From positions 3,731,001 through 3,795,000 of the forward strand of contig JAWNZC010000100.1 of the NCBI GenBank assembly GCA_035771165.1: a DNA stretch of 64,000 nucleotides, given 5' to 3'. The position numbers were made by a program, and so were the translations under genes. Positions 1-9,649 of this stretch are shown piece by piece; within the stretch, counting starts at the first letter, position 1; each line of letters begins with the position of its first letter. A model generated the notes under the pieces. It made no database searches. It was given only the letters and a program-made list of their open reading frames with translations, and was not told where the DNA came from. This DNA is from Paragorgia papillata. Lineage: Eukaryota > Cnidaria > Anthozoa > Scleralcyonacea > Coralliidae.

Positions 1-46
1 ATTTCATTTGGGCCGCAATTACCCACTCCCTTTCTGCTTGGATTAA

Positions 47-1201
47 TTATCTTACCTCTAACGCGCCACTACATTGAGCTTCTTTTCTAATCCTTGCTTT
101 CAAGTTACCTACAAACCGTTTAACCTGTGCTGTTACTCGAACTAGCTTTTCATATTTGCTAAATCCAGCTATGTCCAACACGTTACCAATACCTGGTGAC
201 ATTTCCACCGCTACTGTCATCACTGAAGCCGTCTGCCTCTTCTCTACCTGACTCTCTGGTGTTTCTTCATCCTCGCTATTTATTGAGGATGGCCATCTGT
301 CTTGGTCTTGGATCAACCAAGCTGGCCCTTTCCACCAGAGTTCCTCATCCTTTAACTTACTAGCCGTCATACCCGTAGAACCTAAATCAGCAGGGTTCTG
401 TACGCCTGGACAATACCCCCACTCTGCTTTACCTGTTAAGCGAAGAATTTCATTGACTCTATGTCGGACAAACTGCTTCCACTCACCATTGTTCCGAATC
501 CAGCACAGTGCTGTTTTGCTGTCTAACCAAAATCTCTTTCCATTCAACTTAAGTTGGGGTTCTAAAGCCTTAGCAACCGAATTCATAAGTTGAGCTAAGA
601 TTCTGGCCGACATCAATTCCAATCTTGGAATTGTCAATTCTTTCAAGGGGGCCACCCTGGCCGTACTCGCTAACAGCTTGACACAACACGGCCCGTCTTC
701 TATCTGGTACACCAAATATACCACCGCACAGTAAGCTGCCTTGCTTGCATCTCCGAACCCGTGTAGAAAGCACGCTTTCACGCGCCCTCCCGGGTCTTCG
801 TAAATACATCGAGTTATCCTCAACTCTTTGGCCCTTCTCAAATCTCTGACCCACTCTTCCCATCTAGTCTTCGCTTCTCCGCTAAGCTCTTCGTCCCAAT
901 CTACCTTAGCACTACACAACTGCTGGAAAAGTATTTTCATACATACTGTGACTGGGCTAAAAATCCCCAAGGGATCAAACAAGCAAGCTAACAAACTTAA
1001 CATAGAGCGTTTTGTCGGGTTCGCACTCTTAGCCTTTTCACCCACGACTGTAAGTTCAAAACTCAGTGTGTCTGTCTCACAATCCCAAGCTAGACCTAAT
1101 ACTTTCTGACCCTTTGGAGTTCCATGCACTGCTAACGAAGCTTTGGCATACGTCTCTTCCCTCAAGTACTTTCTTTCTTTCTTTCTTTCTTTCTCCATCA
1201 C
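47..1201 (-). pseudogene. BEL/Pao pol fragment: RT thumb / Peptidase_A17-RNase H-like region
   Basis: This frame follows the reverse transcriptase directly and carries the region usually labelled Peptidase_A17/RNase H in BEL/Pao polyproteins. Visible landmarks are FDPLGIFSPVTV near residue 76, HGFGDASKAAYCAVVYL near residue 147 (the first catalytic Asp of the RNase H fold), KELTIPRLELMSARIL (the catalytic Glu), and FWLDSKTALCWI (second Asp). The frame starts inside a CTTT microsatellite at about 1170-1200. That repeat probably caused the frame change separating it from the upstream RT. It ends at 47, so the integrase is outside or in another frame. Confidence 0.8.
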
Positions 1202-2300
1202 TTCCTTTCTTCATGTTTCATGATCTTATCTCTCAACTCCGGATCATTCGTTAGCCACTTATGTAATTTAAACCCACCACTCGCCATTTTCTCTTTCGCT
1301 TTCTTAAAGAGCTGATATGCCTCGTCAGTCGTATTCTCTCCTGTAACTAAGTCGTCTACATAAAATCCATCTATCATCTTTCTAACAAAACCGTGGATCT
1401 TCCTGCGCATACTTGTCTAAGTGATGTCGGATAGTCCCGTTTAACAAAAAGGGAGACGCGTTCAAACCGAACACGACGCGGCAAAACCGATAAACATTAA
1501 CTTCAGATGTGTTCTCGCTGGGATTGTCTACCCACAAGAACCTTAAATAATCACGATCTCCTACATGAACACCAACGTTTGAGAAAGCATTCTCAATATC
1601 ACCTACCAACGCAACTCTTTTCTCGCGAAATCTTAACAATATATCCATCAACAGCGGATTAAGGGATGGGCCCACATGCAGACAATCATTCAAAGACGTT
1701 CCATTCTTACTCTCCTTTGCTGATGCGTCATAAACTATTCTAAGTTTAGTTGTTTGAGCTTCCTTTCTAATAACTGCCTGCATGATGTGGCAAATAATGC
1801 ACATTCACCGCTGTGTCTAACTCTGGAAATCGTTCTATCACTCTCTGGTCTAACTGCTCTCTAATTACTGCGTCATATTCCTTCAATATTTCCGGTTCCT
1901 TCCTTAATCTCCTTATCTGACCATTCATCCGTGACAAACTATCCTCGTAATTAGCTGGCAGTGTCGAATGACCAACCTTCCATGGCAACTTCACCGAATA
2001 CCTCTGACCGTCAAAAGTAATATTATCCGTGAACGCTTCGTGAACTTCATCGCTCTCCCTGATACCCAAACCATCCAAACTCCACAATCTGTCGACAACA
2101 TCTTCCAACCTTCCTTTCTCAAATTCTCCTTGCCTCACACCGCCCTGCGTCTCGTATGTAACCAAATTTGCCACCGTATCATCATCACCACTCGAACTCT
2201 TACCCTTCCAGGGACCGGACAAGACCCATCCTATCTCAGTTTCTATGGCTACGGGCTCGTCTACCTCCCCCGTATTACGCAACCCCTCTGGAAATTCCAC
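1198..2300 (-). pseudogene. BEL/Pao reverse transcriptase, frameshifted
   Basis: Three overlapping frames (2300-1767, 1804-1382, 1410-1198) together carry a BEL/Pao reverse transcriptase. The first holds the N-terminal part with a run ending in NVHYLPHHAG. The second has LRIVYDASAKES, then SLNDCLHVGPSLNP and the catalytic-palm motif VALVGDIENAF. The third holds the active-site motif FYVDDLVTG. At least two frame changes separate them, near 1767-1804 and 1382-1410, so no active enzyme is made. In an intact element this enzyme copies the RNA genome to DNA inside the Gag particle. Confidence 0.85.
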
Positions 2301-2725
2301 AAACTATCTGCCCCTATCAATAGATCTATGTCTAATTCTTCTTTAGTTGTATTCACATCAGAAAACCAAAGGTCTTTCAGGTGAGGAGAGTCATGCTTGA
2401 CTACCTCTACGTGCTCATTACTTATGCGTGAGATTTCTGGCACAACATAAGCTTCGAGCGAGAGCACCTTCCCGTTTTGTAGAGGAATTACGTCAACGCA
2501 AACGACATCCCTCAACCCACTCTTTTTGGCTTTCTGGCCAAATGTAGCTAATCCTACCCATTCGTTCCTAACTACCTTTAATCCAGCACATTTAGCTGCT
2601 TCAGACGTTATAAAAGACCTATGACTCCCAGAGTCAAAAACTACCCTAACTCGTCTTTGCTTTTCACCCCGCACTATGGCCTGTGCCGTTTGTAGGGCGA
2701 CTTTACACTCAGTACTGATGAACAA
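2261..2725 (-). pseudogene. BEL/Pao aspartic protease (DUF1758-like), fragment
   Basis: The frame contains VRVVFDSGSHRSFIT, whose D-S-G is the catalytic triad signature of retropepsin-like proteases in BEL/Pao elements. It also has IDLLIGADSLWNF, the conserved strand near the C-terminus of the DUF1758 family. It lies between the CCHC-containing gag frame and the reverse transcriptase, as expected for the protease that cleaves the polyprotein. A frame change near 2261-2300 separates it from the RT. Confidence 0.8.
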
Positions 2726-2771
2726 ACTACTTGGATTATCATCAGAGCTCTCTGATTGCGTTTGCTCCGAC

Positions 2772-4068
2772 TTACTTCCCCCCTACTACGGGTATAGGTT
2801 TACCTTCGCACATAGCAGTGTGATGCTCACCCTTACATTTACTGCAAATTACTTTACGTCTACAATCACGTGCAATGTGTCCCTTATTTAAACAGCTAAA
2901 ACATCTAGCATACCTACGTACTATTGTCTTACGTTCTTCTAAGGTCTTCGCGGTCTTGCAAGCTTCGTGGCGATGGTTTCCTCTACAGAAGGCGCAGTTG
3001 TCTTTTCCACTTCTTGCGAACCAGGCGTTGTTCGTACTCGGTAGGTCTCGTTCTCTCCGGTTTCCATAACGACTCTGGCGGGATTCGGGTGTCGGTTTCA
3101 AGCTGAGGTTGTGTTCCTCTCTGAGTTCGACTTCTTTCAGAAGAGTTTCCAACAACTCCTTCAGGGACCAATCGATAAAGTTCACTCCCCTCGTCATAGT
3201 CAACCTCAAGTTTTCGGGCAATTTCTCGAGAAGTGCCGGTACCACGATACTTGAATATGTAGCTTCATCGACCCCGAGGGCCACTAAACCACGGTAATGG
3301 CACTCCACGCTATCGTAAAGTTCACGTAACTTGACAGTGTCTCGCTCTTTGAATACTGCTTGAGTATTTAACAACTCGCTGATGTGCGCTCTCTGAATTG
3401 TCGGTGGTATGCCATACCGCCTCTTCAACAGTTCCACTGCTGATCCATAATTTGCCGCTGTCAAGGCAAATCCACCAATGGCCGATTTGGCTGGCTCCTC
3501 GATGAGCCCCTTTTGATACGTGAATTTGTCGACGTCCGACAACGCGCTGTTTGAGTGTATAGAACTCTCGAATGAATCCCAAAATTCTTGTCACTCGATC
3601 ACGCTACCTTTGAATTTCTTGACTTCTAGTTTGGGAAGTCTGGCCCGTACTGGCATGCTCGTCGCTTGTGGTATGGTCAGTGTTTGTGATGTGGACTGAA
3701 GTACCTCTTGTTCGCCGTTACTCTGGCTCTCGATTGTTGGGTTTCTCCGCGACTTCTACCACAATGTCAGTTCTCTTTAAAACTTCCTCGACTCGATGTA
3801 TGACTTTCTGGATCAACATGTGGTAGTCGCTTGCGTCGTCTATCTCTTTCCCGAAGTCGTCTTCTTCAACACCCAACATCAGTTCTAGGATGACGTCGTC
3901 GAGATTCTTTAGCACGACTAACTTCTCCGTCAGGGATATCTTCACCTGTTCCAATTCAAAAAGTGGCCGACTACTGTCATCCATTTTTTCTTCTGCTTGG
4001 CCCATCAATTTTTTTGCGTTCATTCGATGACCACCTCGAATTTTCCGTTTCTTCGTCAATTCTGCCAT
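2772..4068 (-). pseudogene. BEL/Pao gag-like region (DUF1759 plus zinc knuckles), broken
   Basis: The N-terminal part (4068-3718) is a charged helical segment. The DUF1759-type core follows (about 3690-2990) with the run NYGSAVELLKRRYG. Two cysteine clusters lie near the C-terminus: CFSCLNKGHIARDC, a perfect CCHC knuckle, and CSKCKGEHHTAMC, a looser one. Gag packages the RNA. The frame changes between 3718 and 3700, and an in-frame TGA lies at 3591-3593, so the protein is interrupted. Assigned from domain order and motif shapes. Confidence 0.8.
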
Positions 4069-4113
4069 TCTCAGTCTTTACCTTTCAACGATTCTTGAAT
4101 GTCTATTTTTCTT

Positions 4114-4133
4114 CAATCCGGCTCGAAGGACCA
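4114..4133 (-). other. Primer-binding site of the BEL/Pao element
   Basis: On the minus strand the 20 bases start with TGG and continue TCCTTCGAGCCGG. A TGG start is expected for a site pairing with a tRNA CCA end. It lies one base downstream of the presumed LTR end (CA) and about 45 bp before the gag ATG. The exact tRNA was not identified. Confidence 0.6.
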
Positions 4134-4134
4134 C

Positions 4135-4914
4135 TGTGTCGTAGAAACCCTGCGTTTGGTCTTCTACTCGTTGCTGGTTCAATGATCAACACTCTGGGGA
4201 CTGTATTTTCTATATACTTTATTTCATCTTCAAAAATCGTCAACACTCTATATTAATCACTCTATTCCAAACTATATTCAATCTATATTCAATCTGCGCT
4301 CTGCACTCTCTTTAAACACTTATCATGCACTCCTATTTATACCTATAACCAATGGGAAGTTATTTGGCTAAATTTCATTCTAAACTACATCTTAATAACA
4401 ACTATTATGGAATTTCTTCCCCTATAAATTCTTCCCATCGAATTTCTTCCCCTCTACATTTCTTCCCTTACAATTTCTTCCGATCTATATTTATACATAC
4501 ATGCATGGCTTATCTTAACTAAATACAAGTTTTACCTTGACCTACAACTCATTTACTAATACAATTACAATTATTTACGTAAAACGAACTACACATTAAA
4601 GTCTCCACGTGTTAAATCAGTTCTTATATTTTTACATGATATGATCCTTTTTGGCATGCTTTTTTGCTATTTACATAAACATACTTTTTCCGACAAAATC
4701 AACATGGTGGCCAATCATTTCCATATACATTCTAAACCTACTTTTTATATGTAGCTTGATTTAACCTAATTTTTAACTGTAGCCTTAGAAACTATGTATT
4801 TTAAATTATTCTGAATCTATATGCAGGCTACTATACGTGTTGTTGATGAGTGTTGCTTTCTCTATATACATATTTTAAAATACGGTTAGGCTGGGCCATT
4901 TCAATGACCTGGCT
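4135..4914 (-). repeat. 5' LTR of the BEL/Pao element (upper boundary uncertain)
   Basis: The LTR ends on its gag side at 4135 with CA. Within it, on the minus strand, an inverted CCAAT box and a TATAAATA box precede an AATAAA near 4220-4230, giving a plausible U3-R-U5 order. The region is AT-rich. The far end could not be fixed because the partner LTR lies outside the window; 4914 is an outer limit. Confidence 0.5.
4334..4353 (-). promoter_or_regulatory. LTR promoter: CCAAT and TATA boxes
   Basis: On the minus strand ATTGG (an inverted CCAAT box, 4349-4353) is followed by TATAAATA (4334-4341). This is a typical RNA polymerase II core promoter placed upstream of the retroelement gag. Confidence 0.5.
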
Positions 4915-5212
4915 GGTCAGTTAAAGTGTCTATACGACCAAATGAGACTTCACGTTTTTAGGATCTTCTTGACGCGTTGATATTAAAAATCGAAAACAGA
5001 TTCAAATTCGAACTTGTTTTCACTAAGTTATAGCGGGTTGAAAATCGGAAATTTCAAATTTTAACGGCAACAAATTTTTCAAACCGCGAAAGTCGAGAAC
5101 TGGTAACTAATACGTCACAATAGTAATCAACATCTCAGCTTCCTAAACAGCGAACGGTTAAAGTACTAGTGTGATTTATCTTGTGTTTCGAGCTAATATT
5201 GTAACGCTTAAA

Positions 5213-5587
5213 ATGTCCTCATCAAGTTCAGACACGGAGAATGAAAGTTACCAAACTGACGACTCTGATTGGAACTATATTCCCAGGCCGTATACAATCA
5301 ACGACCCAACTGAAGTAGAGGGAACTGTGGGGGAAGCGACGGCAATGGGGGAAGCGACGGCAATGGACGATCGTGAACCAGAGATTGGTCCATATGCTAA
5401 TGAACCAGTTGCCGACGAGGAATGGCTGGCTGAATACAGCGAAAAAAAGAAAAGCTGTTGTGATGATCACTGCAGTTCCAGCTTTTCGAGCTTCCACAAG
5501 AGGGTTATCTGTTTTGCAATAGTGACAGAATTTAAACAGCAAAAGCAACTAAGAGAGGAAAACGATGAATTTCGGTTCCTGTCGTAG
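5213..5587 (+). CDS. First exon of P2X7-C-like transposon gene (hypothetical)
   Basis: The start chosen at 5213 gives a serine/acid-rich N-terminus, then IGPYANEPVADEEWLAEY at about residues 63-80. A related PIADAESIERY segment is encoded in transposon B at 62.5 kb, next to a cysteine-rich P2X7 C-terminal-like exon. The last about 40 residues look like read-through into an intron or non-coding DNA. There is an internal duplication of GEATAM. It lies inside transposon A. The function of this family is unknown; it is probably a transposon accessory protein. Confidence 0.45.
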   Translation: MSSSSSDTENESYQTDDSDWNYIPRPYTINDPTEVEGTVGEATAMGEATAMDDREPEIGPYANEPVADEEWLAEYSEKKKSCCDDHCSSSFSSFHKRVICFAIVTEFKQQKQLREENDEFRFLS

Positions 5588-5839
5588 ATTTGTATCCTTC
5601 ACAGAAACCCTAAAATTTGTTTATAAAGAAAAACAGGTAATGTTCCATACGAAAGCAAAGCTGCCAAGGATACAATAGCACTGTTATTCTTAAAGTTTAA
5701 GTATATACTATCTACCTAACTCTCGGTCAAATTTTTCTGGATTTTAGCCTGCATGGCTAGTGTACACAATTCTACACGCTGAGGAAAAGCCTCCCAGACG
5801 GGGAAGGGTTAATATTCCCAATCTTTTCAATTAATTGCG

Positions 5840-6112
5840 TTACCTATTCTCATCCAAATCAATTTCCAACTCAGATTCTGTCTCGATTTCGTACTCAAAA
5901 TCCTCGTCTGCAGGTTCGTCGTCTACTTCGTATTCAGTGAAATCCTCCTCATCGGAAACCGTGTCGTGCTCCATGTTTACATCGTGTAGGGTTTCGCTTT
6001 CAGTTTTCTGTTCTCTGCCAATTTCCGTAATTATATCACACTGAACACCTAGAAATGTGGGAATTGAATAAGTTTTGGCTGTGCATGAATAAAGTTTATG
6101 ATGTAAGCTCAT
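5840..6112 (-). CDS. Acidic exon, possible tail of the THAP gene
   Basis: This frame is dominated by acidic residues (for example EEDFTEYEVDDEPADEDF). It follows the THAP exon on the same strand inside transposon A, together with another acid/serine-rich frame at 6758-6453. The three could be exons of one THAP protein with an acidic tail. No splice junction was proven, and no catalytic motif is present. Confidence 0.3.
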   Translation of the reverse strand: MSLHHKLYSCTAKTYSIPTFLGVQCDIITEIGREQKTESETLHDVNMEHDTVSDEEDFTEYEVDDEPADEDFEYEIETESELEIDLDENR

Positions 6113-6897
6113 TCACCAGCCGTATGAAAATGGTCCAAGGAAAAAAGTTGGTTATAAGATTAAATATTGAAATATTAGACGTGTTTTCCCTGCAGTGCGT
6201 GTATATTTCATGTCTAACTACCTTTAGTTCGTTTCACTTTGATCGTTGCATTGAATTTAGCTTTTAGCTTAATATATTTATTCCATAGATTTCTCCTTTC
6301 TCTCACTAAATAGGCGCATCCAACACAACCGTCTGTTTGCTTGGCTCAGAGCAAAGAAAAAATATCACAGACACAGTGATCATGACAGTGTTATGATTAC
6401 CTCTAATTAAATATCTAGCTGTGGCGCAACTTGCGCGTTTTAATGGTTAAACCTATAAACGTACTTTGTTTGGCAAAACTAGCAAAGGCCTCTCATCCTC
6501 TGTTGTGCCATTTCCTTCGAATTCCTCTTCAGAATCTTCTACTTTGTTCAACGGCCGTGATGCATGATCAATTACTATGGCGCTGTCGGTGAAGGTCACG
6601 CTCGAAGTCACGCTATCCTCAGTCGATATCATCATGGACTTGGACATATAGTTTCTTTCACAATCTATTAAAAATTGGATATTGGTTAAGTTGCAGTTAC
6701 ACCAAGAGGTTGACGAATGAATTTCGTCTCTTGTTACAAAAGCAAAATGTACAAACATTTGATTTTCAAAGGTTACGCACTTACCTTTCTCTTGGCCCTA
6801 GCAGACAGAGGTGTTTCCTCAGCAGATATATGATATTTCGGAATTGCGACGACGCCAATTTCATCCGCAATCAACCGAGGGATTTAACCAGAAATAC

Positions 6898-7126
6898 CAA
6901 GAAACCTTTCTGTAAAGTCTTCTTTCGGAAAGTGCACCGAACAAATGCTTGAGCTGGAGTCGGATCCCATTTTGCTCGCTTGAGTCGTACAAAGTCGACC
7001 CACTGCTTTCGTCGTTTTTTTCGCTTCTGGCCTCTCGTCTCCAATGAATGGTATGAAATGCAATGCAATTCCCTGTTTTGCGCTGGGGACATTAGAACAG
7101 CCGCCAACAACACATCTATTTGGCAT
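6898..7126 (-). CDS. THAP zinc-finger exon
   Basis: From the Met at 7126 the product begins MPNRCVVGGCSN, with the N-terminal C-x4-C of a THAP domain. The second zinc pair appears as ICSVHF followed by the conserved EDF. THAP domains bind DNA and are the DNA-binding module of P-element, Kolobok and related transposases. A GT splice donor follows at 6896-6897 right after the domain, so downstream exons are expected. A conserved tryptophan and proline region in the middle reads KMGSDSS and is weak. It is probably the DNA-binding half of an old transposase. Confidence 0.75.
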
Positions 7127-7595
7127 TTTCAGATTGCGTGACTTATATTGCACTAAACCTTTGCGTACTATATGCTAATACTTGCTATGTTGTTGTTTTT
7201 CTATTGAGGGAGTTACTATTGTGACGTCACAATGCACTGATTCGGTTCCAAGCTCTTTTCGCGGTTTTCAATTTCTTCGCCACAAAAAATCAACTATTTA
7301 AATAGCAATAACTCCGCGAAGAAAAGATCGAATTTAATTCTGTTTTCGGGTTTTAGTATCTATAGTTACCAACGATTCTAAAAGTGCAAAGTCTCATTTG
7401 GTCGCATAGACACTTTAATAAATTAAAAAATCAATCATATTTCTCTAGACAATTTTAGGCTGCTCGGGCTCAAAGGATGAAAAGATTTTTTATGTGTAAG
7501 TGTAAAACAAGCCTGTATATTTTTGTTCGTTGAATGTTTGCATGGTGACAATTATAACATAAGTGATAATTTGTGGAAACACCACATTTATTGCT

Positions 7596-7629
7596 GAGCT
7601 TTCGACCTGTTGACTCAGGCCTTCATCAG
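7596..7629 (-). ncRNA. Hammerhead-like core (incomplete)
   Basis: On the minus strand CTGATGA is followed by a hairpin (GGCCTG, 6-nt loop, CAGGTC) and then GAAA. These are the three core pieces of a hammerhead ribozyme. Stem I and a clear cleavage triplet were not found. It may be a decayed Penelope-like element end. Confidence 0.35.
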
Positions 7630-8218
7630 AGCAAATACCAACCTAGTGTTGGCTCACATCATATAAGCAATTCAACTTAACAACCAAAATCACGCAAGAT
7701 AACAATGGCTTAGTAATTGTAGCATTGTGATCTTGCGTGATTTTGGTTGTTAAACTCTTTTGCTGCCAGAGTCCTCTTCTTGACGAGTAAAATAGTCTGG
7801 TGTTAGACAGAGTAAAAATAATAATAAAAGTCAACTTTGGTCGACTTTAGCGGTGAAAGAGTTAACAAATCTCTCTACCTGTCCCAATTATCTCTTTCAC
7901 TGCTAAAGTCGACCAAAGTTTACTTTGATTATTTTACTCTGTCTAACACCAGACTATTTTAATCTGTCTAACGCCACATGATTTTACTCGTCAAGCTGGG
8001 GGAGAACTCTAGCAGCAAAAGAGTTAACAAAACCTATCTCTCTACCTGCCCCAATTAACTCTTTCGCTGTCAGAGTTCTCCCCTTGACGAATAACATCAT
8101 CTGGTGTTTAAGACAGAGTAAAATAATAAAAGTCAACTTTGGTCGACTTCAGCTGAAAGAGTTCAGTTGAATTGTTTATATGACGTGAGCCAACACTAGG
8201 TTGGCATTTGCTCTGATG
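7621..8218. repeat. Foldback repeat with nested inverted repeats
   Basis: The outer arms (about 7621-7676 and 8163-8218) are inverted copies containing CCAACCTAGTGTTGGCTCAC. Inside, 7677-7756 forms another near-perfect hairpin whose arms carry AACAACCAAAATCACGC. Several inverted copies of GTCGACCAAAGT and of a TCTGTCTAACACCAGA block lie between. No ORF is present. This is typical of a non-autonomous foldback element. Confidence 0.6.
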
Positions 8219-8238
8219 ATGGTAGAGAGGATGCTGTT

Positions 8239-8619
8239 TTGAACAACATATTTTCCTTTATGGATGAGCAGCTTAAAGGCCATGCACCGCTTAAAAAAGC
8301 AAAAAAGATGGAAAGAAACATAAATTTTTTGGGTGCATCTTATTCTCGGAAACTAGGAATTGAAGAGAGATATGTCTTGGAGGAGCACTTTGGCAGTGCT
8401 GATGTCGCAGATGATGCAGAATTCTTCACAAAGGCCATTGTGAATGGGAATGTATTCCACTGTGTTAATTACAGAAGAGTGTCTAGAACGAAGAATTGCA
8501 TTATTGGGATGATAGACAATATAACTTTTGAACTTGTTGTATTTGGCTATGTGCACGATGTTGATACCCAAAGCCGTATCAGGCACGCTCTACCGTGCCC
8601 AACTACACCATGCCTATAA
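8239..8619 (+). pseudogene. Transposon-associated gene fragment
   Basis: The frame includes GIEERYVLEEHFGSADVADD and FFTKAIVNGNVFHCVNYRRV. This resembles the C-terminal domain of uncharacterised multi-copy transposon proteins of cnidarians, from memory of the pattern only. It begins inside the foldback flank and ends in non-coding sequence. No catalytic motif is visible. It is best treated as a relic. Confidence 0.35.
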
Positions 8620-8959
8620 TAGGAGAGAAGTTCCCTAGAAAAAAATTGATAGTATGCATACTATTGTACCATGAGATGTGACGAATTAGCCTCTGTTTTG
8701 TTAATTCATTTTCTGTTTTGCTCACAAAATCTATAACACCATGACAGTGTAAAATTGTTTGGCTGAGAAAATACAGCAACATTGTAAAATGAAAATGTGT
8801 AATGAATAAGATATCTTATGTACACTTTCGTGCAATGACAAAACATACTGCAATGCAAGAACGATAGTACCATATACCATCATACTACCATACCATGACA
8901 CAATATGTTGATATTCAGTACATATAGTGCCATACCGTCATACTATCATACCATGACAC

Positions 8960-9382
8960 CAATCTCGTTCCCAGAGCCCACGTTCCCCACCTGGGAAACG
9001 AGAGAATCTGGGATAATCTGTTTAAAATCACAGGATTCTTGTTATTCCGGTTGAGGTACGCATGCGTAAATATCCGAGCGGAATCTGGATAGTATGTTCT
9101 CCTTGTTTGACTTTTCCCCAAACAAGTCAACGGAGTTGCTGGCGAAGCTCGAATTACAGCATCTACACAAATACGGCGAAGATATCGATCGCGGCAACGT
9201 CTTCACTGGACTCTTGTCGTCCGACATCTTTGTTATTTTGGTTTTATTAATTCTACTTCCGGTCACTTCAGACCAACTCATGCTCACTATTCAGCAATAA
9301 CGTAACGATTTGAAACGGATTATCCCAGAGTCTCTCGTTTCCCGGGTGGGGAACGTGGGCTCTGGGAACGAGATTGATTGAG
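8960..9382. mobile_element. Small TIR transposon inserted in the minisatellite
   Basis: Inverted ends of about 58 bp (AATCTCGTTCCCAGAGCCCA and partner) enclose about 300 bp. CATGACAC occurs on both sides (8952-8959 and 9383-9390), an 8-bp duplication consistent with hAT-type insertion. The flanking array contains the same octamer, so the duplication is less decisive than usual. The interior encodes a CxxC exon on the minus strand. Confidence 0.6.
9042..9287 (-). pseudogene. CxxC (ZAD-like) exon carried by the small element
   Basis: The frame carries SPYLCRCCNSSFASNSVDLF followed by GEKSNKENILSRF. The CRxC pair and downstream helix resemble a zinc-finger-associated N-terminal domain. The second cysteine pair is not seen. 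The exon fills most of the interior of the 423-bp TIR element, so the element may have captured an exon or be an internally deleted autonomous element. Confidence 0.3.
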
Positions 9383-9649
9383 CATGACACAATATGTTGA
9401 TATTCAACACATATGGTGCCATACCGTCATACTATATCATACCATGGCAAAATATGTTGATATTCAGTACATATATAGTGCTATACCATCATGCTATCAT
9501 ACCATGGGACAATATGTTGATATTCAACACATATGGTGCCATACCATCATACTATCATACCATGACACAATATGTTGATATTCAGTATAATACCATACCG
9601 CTATACTATCATACCATGACAAAATATGTTCATATTCAGGAAAGATAGT

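Larger units (their letters stand above)
1..4914 (-). mobile_element. BEL/Pao LTR retrotransposon, degenerate, truncated by window edge
   Basis: Reading on the minus strand from about 4.9 kb to position 1, the order is LTR, primer-binding site, gag-like region with CCHC knuckles, aspartic protease, reverse transcriptase and RNase H-like region. This is the BEL/Pao order. The C-terminal part, including the integrase, and the second LTR would lie beyond position 1. The coding region is broken by a stop codon in gag and by frame changes near 2261-2300, 1767-1804, 1382-1410 and 1198-1201, so it is a dead copy. The upper LTR boundary is not resolved; it must lie below transposon A, which starts at 4925. 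Confidence 0.85.
4925..7414. mobile_element. TTAA-flanked DNA transposon A (Kolobok-like), 2.49 kb
   Basis: The ends read 5'-AGTGTCTATACGACCAAATG and its inverted partner (one mismatch in this stretch). TTAA lies directly outside on both sides (4921-4924 and 7415-7418). Similarity between the ends continues for about 200 bp with divergence, including a shared AACCGCGAAA and ACGTCACAATAGTAA. Inside are a THAP zinc-finger exon on the minus strand and a serine/acid-rich ORF on the plus strand. TTAA duplications plus a THAP domain fit the Kolobok superfamily; piggyBac also uses TTAA but lacks THAP. No DDE catalytic core is visible, so the copy is probably non-autonomous or decayed. Confidence 0.7.
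8880..9640. repeat. Minisatellite of about 60-bp units, interrupted by a TIR element
   Basis: Units built on ACACAATATGTTGATATTCA and a CATACCATCATACTATCATA block recur about five times in 9383-9640 and once before 8959. The array is split by a 423-bp element at 8960-9382. Confidence 0.75.

Noticed and set aside
4921..7418. piggyBac assignment for transposon A
   Set aside because: TTAA fits, but the THAP exon and lack of piggyBac transposase motifs favour a Kolobok-like element; still not certain.
9383..9640. CRISPR-like regularly spaced repeats
   Set aside because: Eukaryotic context, diverged units without unique spacers, no cas genes; this is a minisatellite.
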